Source: Sphingomonas parapaucimobilis NBRC 15100 (GTDB taxonomy: Bacteria; Pseudomonadota; Alphaproteobacteria; Sphingomonadales; Sphingomonadaceae). Taken from it: 64,000 bases of DNA. Numbering within the stretch: position 1 is the stretch's first letter; every line of letters begins with the position of its first letter. Made by a program: the position numbers and the translations under genes. A model generated the notes under the pieces. The model saw only the letters and a program-made list of their open reading frames with translations. It made no database searches and was not told the DNA's origin. The stretch covers positions 114,667-178,666 of the forward strand of contig NZ_BBPI01000035.1 of assembly GCF_000787715.1 (NCBI RefSeq). Reading direction: 5' to 3'. Shown here in pieces: positions 60,130-64,000 of this stretch.

Positions 60130-60803
60130 TGGCGATTCTCTGGAAAATCGGCGCTGGGCTGCTGGCCCTTGGCGCGATCAGCGCGGGCGGGCGGCACTGG
60201 GTCACCCATTGGCAGCCGCCGACCGAGCGTTATGCGCTGCAGGGCATCGACCTGCCCGAAAACCCGCCCGCCGTCGAATGGCGGACGCTGCGCGCGAACG
60301 GCGCGGACTTCGCCTATCTGGTCGCGACCTCTGGCACCGACCGGCGCGATCCGTCGTTCGAGGGCAATTGGGACGCCTTGCCCGAGGCGGGGATGCGGCG
60401 CGGCGCGGTCCATATCTATTCGCTGTGCCAGCCTGCCGCGGCGCAGGCGGATGCCTTCAACATCTTCGTACCGCGCGTGGGCGATGCGCTGCCCACCGCG
60501 ATCGACCTGTCCTTTCACGACGATTGCGCCGCCCGGCCCGAGCGCGCGCAGCTGGTCGCCGACCTGACCCGCTTCGTGTCGATGGTCGAGACGCATACGC
60601 GAAAGCCCGTGATGCTGCGCGTGTCCAAGGCGTTCGAACGTGAATACACTATCACCGCCGCGCTGGACCGTCCGGTCTGGGCAATCGGCAATCTGTTCAA
60701 ACCCGATTATGCCGCGCGCCCTTGGCGAATGTGGCGTGCCAGCGATTTCCGCCGGGTCGAGGGGGTGGAAGGCCCCGTCAACTGGGACGTCGTCACGCCA
60801 TGA
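60129..60803 (+). CDS. GH25 (lysozyme)-like protein, 224 aa
   Basis: N-terminal signal or membrane anchor (WKIGAGLLALGAISAGG), then the GH25 barrel pattern: LQGIDLPENPPAVEWRTLRA, NGADFAYLVAT, AGMRRGAVHIYSLC and AIDLSFHD. The D-x-E catalytic pair usual at the third position reads AIDLSF here, so activity may be altered or lost. Probably acts on, or binds, peptidoglycan. Overlaps cdd. Confidence 0.78.
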   Translation: MAILWKIGAGLLALGAISAGGRHWVTHWQPPTERYALQGIDLPENPPAVEWRTLRANGADFAYLVATSGTDRRDPSFEGNWDALPEAGMRRGAVHIYSLCQPAAAQADAFNIFVPRVGDALPTAIDLSFHDDCAARPERAQLVADLTRFVSMVETHTRKPVMLRVSKAFEREYTITAALDRPVWAIGNLFKPDYAARPWRMWRASDFRRVEGVEGPVNWDVVTP

Positions 60804-61264
60804 ATGCCACCGATCCTAAAGCCCTGCCCCAGGAACTCATCGCCGCCGCCCGCGCCGCCGCGCGCAACGCCCATGCGCCATACAGCCGCTTTGCGGTCGG
60901 TGCGGCACTCCTGATGCAGGACGGCTCGGTCATCACCGGCGCCAATTTCGAGAATGCCAGCTACGGCCTGTCGCTCTGCGCCGAAACGGTCGCGATCGCC
61001 ACCGCCTCGGCGGCGGGGCGACTGCGCGAGATCGTCGCGGTCGGCGTGATCGGCGGCGCGATGGACGCGGACGGCGCGCCGACGGGCACGACGCCGGTCA
61101 GCCCCTGCGGCCGCTGCCGCCAGGTCATCAACGAAGCCGCACAAATGGGCGGCCGCGACCTGCCCGTCCATTGCGGCGCGGCGCAGGGCGACGCGGTGCG
61201 AACCTATCGGTTGTCGGAACTGCTGCCCGACGCGTTCGGACCGGCGGATTTGGGGATCAGCTGA
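60800..61264 (+). CDS. cdd: Cytidine deaminase, 154 aa
   Basis: Zinc site CAETVAI (Cys and catalytic Glu) and PCGRCRQ, plus APYSRFAVGAALLM and GANFENASYG. Dimer/tetramer-type cytidine deaminase; converts cytidine to uridine. Starts ATG in ATGA overlap with the GH25-like gene. Confidence 0.94.
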   Translation: MNATDPKALPQELIAAARAAARNAHAPYSRFAVGAALLMQDGSVITGANFENASYGLSLCAETVAIATASAAGRLREIVAVGVIGGAMDADGAPTGTTPVSPCGRCRQVINEAAQMGGRDLPVHCGAAQGDAVRTYRLSELLPDAFGPADLGIS

Positions 61265-61290
61265 AGATCAACGCGAAAGCGCGGAAATTT

Positions 61291-61675
61291 GGTTCGCGCA
61301 GAGGCGCAGAGAGCGCAGAGAAGAAGGTTAGGCCCGCTCTATACTCAGCGATAGCTGGCCATCGCCAATAACCTCGCACGCCCTCTCTGCGTCCTCCGCG
61401 CCTCTGCGCGAACCAATCTTATGAAATCTTAGCGTCTTCCCGCGAGCAAATAGCTTGGTGCTCTCGGTACTACGGCAGCTGATTTTTCACGCGAAGACGC
61501 GAAGACGCGAAGATTCTTTCTCGCGGAGACGCGGAGGCGCGGAGGAGAAGAAGAATTTAAGTCTTCCGAACCTTGGCGATGACCGGCATCGCTTACGATC
61601 GGATACGCCCCCTCCGCGTCTCCGCGCCTCCGCGCGAAAATCATTCTTCTTCGCGGCATCGCGGCTTCGCGTGAA
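61291..61675. repeat. Two large nested inverted repeats
   Basis: First pair: GGTTCGCGCAGAGGCGCAGA (from 61,291) faces CGCGCCTCTGCGCGAACC (to 61,414). Second pair: TTCACGCGAAGACGCGAAGA (from 61,486) with GGAGACGCGGAGGCGCGGAG faces CTCCGCGTCTCCGCGCCTCC and GGCTTCGCGTGAA (to 61,675). Short GCGAAGAC, GCGGAGGC-type units repeat inside the arms. No gene is supported; both could form long hairpins. Confidence 0.8.
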
Positions 61676-61684
61676 CAACCACCT

Positions 61685-62464
61685 TCAGGCGCCCGGCTCT
61701 TCGCCCCGCGCCCGCATCGCCGCACCGGCGGCCTGAATGAACTGCCACACATCGGCGGAGAAGCCGGGATCGGCCTGGCCGTCCCACTCGGCCCGATTCT
61801 CGTGCAACCGCGTCACCCCCGCCCACATCTCCGGCGACGCGACCGCCCGGAATGGTGCCAGCAGCGCGAACCATTCGCGCACGAAACCCCGCGCGGCCTC
61901 CGAATTCGGGTCCATGGGCAGCGCGGCCGCGATCCGCTGGCCTAGATCGGCCCAGCGCGCCTGATAGGCATTCTGATCGAAATCGGGTCCGAGCGCGTCC
62001 ATCCGCCCGGCCCAATGCGCCTGTTCCTCCGGCGTGAAATGGCGGTCGACCACCGATTTCCACTGTGTCGGCGTCATGGCATTCCCTTTTCGTATCAGCG
62101 AGCAGAGCGTCGCGACGTCGATGCGCTCGCCAGCATTGATGCGGGACTGAATAGAGTGGAGCAGCGTCGCGGTTTCCCCAAGCGCGACACGCTGCGCCTC
62201 GACCACCGCCAGCTGCACCGCGATCATCGGCGCCAACCGCGCATCGGGGCGGTCGAGCATCCGCCCGATCGCCGCCAGCGTGAAGCCCGCGCGCTTGAGG
62301 GCGACGATGGCGTGCAGCCGCTCCAACTCCCCCGCGCCGAAGATGCGCCGCCCGCCCTCGCTGCGCTGAGGCCGGATCAGGCCGCGGGCCTCATAGAAGC
62401 GCAGCGCCCGGCTGCTGAGGCCGGTCGCCCGCGCGATCTCGGTGATGTCGAGCATGGTGGTCAT
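61685..62464 (-). CDS. MerR-family regulator with TipAS-like C-terminus, 259 aa
   Basis: N-terminal winged helix MLDITEIARATGLSSRALRF then ARGLIRPQRSEGGRR, a dimerisation helix, and a C-terminal ~130-residue helical domain (MTPTQWKSVVDRHFTPEEQA) of the TipAS type that binds large or peptide ligands. Start ATG 62464. Its own promoter holds a MerR-type dyad at 62,482, so autoregulation is likely. Confidence 0.88.
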   Translation of the reverse strand: MTTMLDITEIARATGLSSRALRFYEARGLIRPQRSEGGRRIFGAGELERLHAIVALKRAGFTLAAIGRMLDRPDARLAPMIAVQLAVVEAQRVALGETATLLHSIQSRINAGERIDVATLCSLIRKGNAMTPTQWKSVVDRHFTPEEQAHWAGRMDALGPDFDQNAYQARWADLGQRIAAALPMDPNSEAARGFVREWFALLAPFRAVASPEMWAGVTRLHENRAEWDGQADPGFSADVWQFIQAAGAAMRARGEEPGA

Positions 62465-62481
62465 GGGCGTGACCGTACCGC

Positions 62482-62496
62482 TTGACGCTGCGTCAA
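62482..62496. promoter_or_regulatory. MerR-type operator dyad
   Basis: TTGACG-CTG-CGTCAA is a perfect 6-bp dyad with a 3-base centre, with CTTGACGCTGCGTCAACCG resembling known MerR-family sites. It lies 17 bp upstream of the MerR gene start, in the region also shared with dcd. Confidence 0.75.
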
Positions 62497-62577
62497 CCGC
62501 AAGCCCCCTTTTTACGGTTGCCGCTTGCCCTGCCCCCGCGATCCGGCGATGAGCGCCCAAACCTGAAGGAATTGAAG

Positions 62578-63132
62578 ATGTCGATCCTGTCCGACCGCTG
62601 GATTCGCGAAGCCGCGCAGACCCAAGGCATGATCGAACCGTTCGTCGAGAGCCAGCGTCGCGATGGCTGCATCAGCTATGGCCTGTCCTCCTACGGTTAT
62701 GACGCGCGGGTGGCGGACGAGTTCAAGATCTTCACCAATGTCGACAGCGCCGTCGTCGACCCCAAGGACTTCGCGTCGAACAGCTTCGTCGACCGCAAGA
62801 CCGATTGCTGCATCATCCCGCCCAACAGCTTCGCGCTGGCGCGGACCGTCGAATATTTCCGGGTGCCGCGCGACGTGCTGGTCATCTGCCTCGGCAAATC
62901 GACCTATGCGCGGTGCGGGATCATCGTGAACGTCACGCCCCTTGAGCCGGGCTGGGAGGGCCATGTGACGCTGGAATTTTCCAACACCACGCCGCTGCCC
63001 GCCAAGATCTACGCCAATGAAGGCGCCTGCCAGTTCCTGTTCCTGAAGGGCAACGAACCCTGCGAAACCAGCTATGCCGACCGGGCGGGCAAATATATGG
63101 GCCAGCGCGGGGTTACTCTGCCTCGCTTGTAA
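62578..63132 (+). CDS. dcd: dCTP deaminase, 184 aa
   Basis: Opens [13 protein letters not shown], and shows [58 protein letters not shown] and the C-terminal [13 protein letters not shown] of Dcd. Converts dCTP to dUTP in thymidine synthesis. GAAGGA lies before ATG 62578. Confidence 0.96.
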   Translation: MSILSDRWIREAAQTQGMIEPFVESQRRDGCISYGLSSYGYDARVADEFKIFTNVDSAVVDPKDFASNSFVDRKTDCCIIPPNSFALARTVEYFRVPRDVLVICLGKSTYARCGIIVNVTPLEPGWEGHVTLEFSNTTPLPAKIYANEGACQFLFLKGNEPCETSYADRAGKYMGQRGVTLPRL

Positions 63133-63235
63133 TAAGGATTTAAGCAGGGGCGGGCTGGCGCGGTATCCTGTCGGTCCGCGCCTCGCCGGTCGGGCATGTC
63201 CAGACGCAGCAGCGCCCGGACCTGCCCTTATCGCT

Positions 63236-63595
63236 TTACCGCGCGGCGATCGCCTGCGGCAGATGGCGCAGGCCCGTGCGGGCCACGGTGTGCGACGACA
63301 GGATCGCCCCCGACGGCATATCCATCGCAATGGCCTTTTCCTGCAGCACCGCATCGTACAGCGCGCGCGCATCGGCGGCGCGGCCGGTCTTGGCATAGAC
63401 TGCGGCGAGGTTGAGCATCAGTTCCGGGCTGTTCGGATCGGTGCGACGTTCTGCAAGCAGAGTCCGCTCGGCGGCGGTGAAATTGCCCGCCGCGATTTCC
63501 TGAAACCCCGTGCGCTGCGGCCAAGAATCCTGGGCCATGGCCGGGGTCGCCATGCCCGCCGCCGCCACAAGCAACACCGAAAACAGTCCACGCAT
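63236..63595 (-). CDS. Secreted TPR-like small protein, 119 aa
   Basis: GGAGGCGGGAT places the start at ATG 63595, giving a signal peptide MRGLFSVLLVAAAGMATPAMA. The mature part has one TPR-like pair (FTAAERTLLAERRTDPNSPE, LMLNLAAVYAKTGRAADARA). It probably is a periplasmic protein. Upstream lies an inverted repeat (63,610-63,649). Confidence 0.78.
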   Translation of the reverse strand: MRGLFSVLLVAAAGMATPAMAQDSWPQRTGFQEIAAGNFTAAERTLLAERRTDPNSPELMLNLAAVYAKTGRAADARALYDAVLQEKAIAMDMPSGAILSSHTVARTGLRHLPQAIAAR

Positions 63596-63609
63596 ATCCC
63601 GCCTCCTAT

Positions 63610-63649
63610 GTTTCACTTTTATGACTTGAGAGTGTCACTTTTGTGAAAC
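63610..63649. promoter_or_regulatory. Inverted and direct repeats upstream of the TPR gene
   Basis: GTTTCAC at 63,610-63,616 and GTGAAAC at 63,643-63,649 form a perfect inverted repeat, and TTTCACTTTTATGA and TGTCACTTTTGTGA repeat directly 22 bp apart. This could be an operator for the minus-strand gene starting at 63,595. Confidence 0.5.
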
Positions 63650-64000
63650 GTGCGCAAGCGGCGAAAGATGCGCAATTATGGGGCGATGCAAGTGGTCGTG
63701 GGGCGGCGTTTCCATGCTCCCGCCTCGACGGGGTTTGGAGTCCGTCGGACGCGTTGAATGTATTCGTTGCTTCAGCGACTGGCCTACCTGGCGATCATCG
63801 TGTGCCGGGGATGAGGGGGGAGCGCAGGGCGTGGCCTTCGACTGCGCTCAGGCTGAACGGAAGCAGGGTACAATCCTATCACCCGTGGAGAGGAATGGGG
63901 CACGGCCTTAGACTGCGACGGCAACGCCTTGAGCCAATATGAGCCCCTCCCCTTAAGGGGAGGGGTTGGGGTGGGGCCTCTCCACGGACGCCTCGCCTGC
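63650..64000. repeat. Right-edge intergenic region ending in family A repeat
   Basis: A family D piece GCCTTCGACTGCGCTCAGGC lies at about 63,832-63,851, and from 63,942 the sequence CCCCTCCCCTTAAGGGGAGG followed by TGGGGTGGGGCCTCTCCACG matches the right end of the family A repeats at 42,319 and 52,011. No gene is supported here. Confidence 0.7.

Noticed and set aside
63643..63942. Plus-strand ORFs at the right edge
   Set aside because: They run through repeat families D and A and look non-coding.
1..64000. CRISPR array
   Set aside because: No evenly spaced direct repeats with unique spacers were found; the repeats seen are palindromic intergenic elements, a protein-coding tandem repeat and the GTTAC pentamers.

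Overview
The window looks like chromosome from a Sphingomonas-type alphaproteobacterium. It is GC-rich and carries UPF0262, DUF1178 and DUF2849 genes, a cobA-DUF2849-cysI-DUF934-cysH sulfur operon, tamA-tamB, a full CtrA-type box, and many palindromic GGGGAGGGG-type intergenic repeats. No species name is claimed.

Positions 1 to about 25,400 are one end of a temperate podovirus-like prophage inserted at the 3' end of a tRNA-Arg(CCT) gene (25,400-25,476). Its other end lies beyond the left edge. From 11,054 down to 1 the minus strand carries a virion module in packaging-to-tail order: small terminase, a small coupled ORF, large terminase, three accessory proteins, portal, a Bbp19-like protein, scaffold, major capsid protein, a possible decoration protein, and two tail-tube-type proteins. 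The set resembles BPP-1-like or T7-like podoviruses. Upstream of the terminase genes lies a 270-bp cluster of twelve GTTAC/GTAAC pentamers and a strong promoter overlapped by a perfect 17-bp palindrome. A short plus-strand operon (11,691-13,210) faces a minus-strand replication module (13,224-17,351) with a primase and an AAA+/SF3-like ATPase. The switch region (17.6-18.9 kb) has two XRE regulators and a membrane protein, with four copies of a 12-bp operator. A plus-strand early operon (18,865-25,346) carries mostly unknown small proteins, a Lar-like zinc ribbon, a DNA-binding protein and the tyrosine integrase, and ends at a perfect terminator.

The chromosome from 25.5 to 64 kb is ordinary in gene content. 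In order it holds comF-grxC-nitrilase-DUF1178; a methyltransferase; a c-di-GMP/phosphorelay operon (EAL protein, TPR hybrid kinase, single-domain receiver) with a CtrA box upstream and a possible 17-residue peptide on the other side; argE; tamA-tamB; a prepilin peptidase; a thiolase; an SH3 protein; a hydroxyacid dehydrogenase; a flavin oxidoreductase; a glycosyltransferase; an alpha/beta hydrolase; selO; astD; the cys operon; dnaB; UPF0262-GH25-like-cdd; a MerR regulator; dcd; and a small TPR-like secreted protein. Gaps between these blocks are filled by several families of palindromic repeats and two large nested inverted repeats.

The most unusual signals are regulatory or structural DNA in the prophage: the GTTAC array, the shared operator set, a promoter-leader module present twice, and G-tracts in the ORF coupling the terminase subunits. 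In the chromosome the standout is the CtrA box with its candidate micropeptide.
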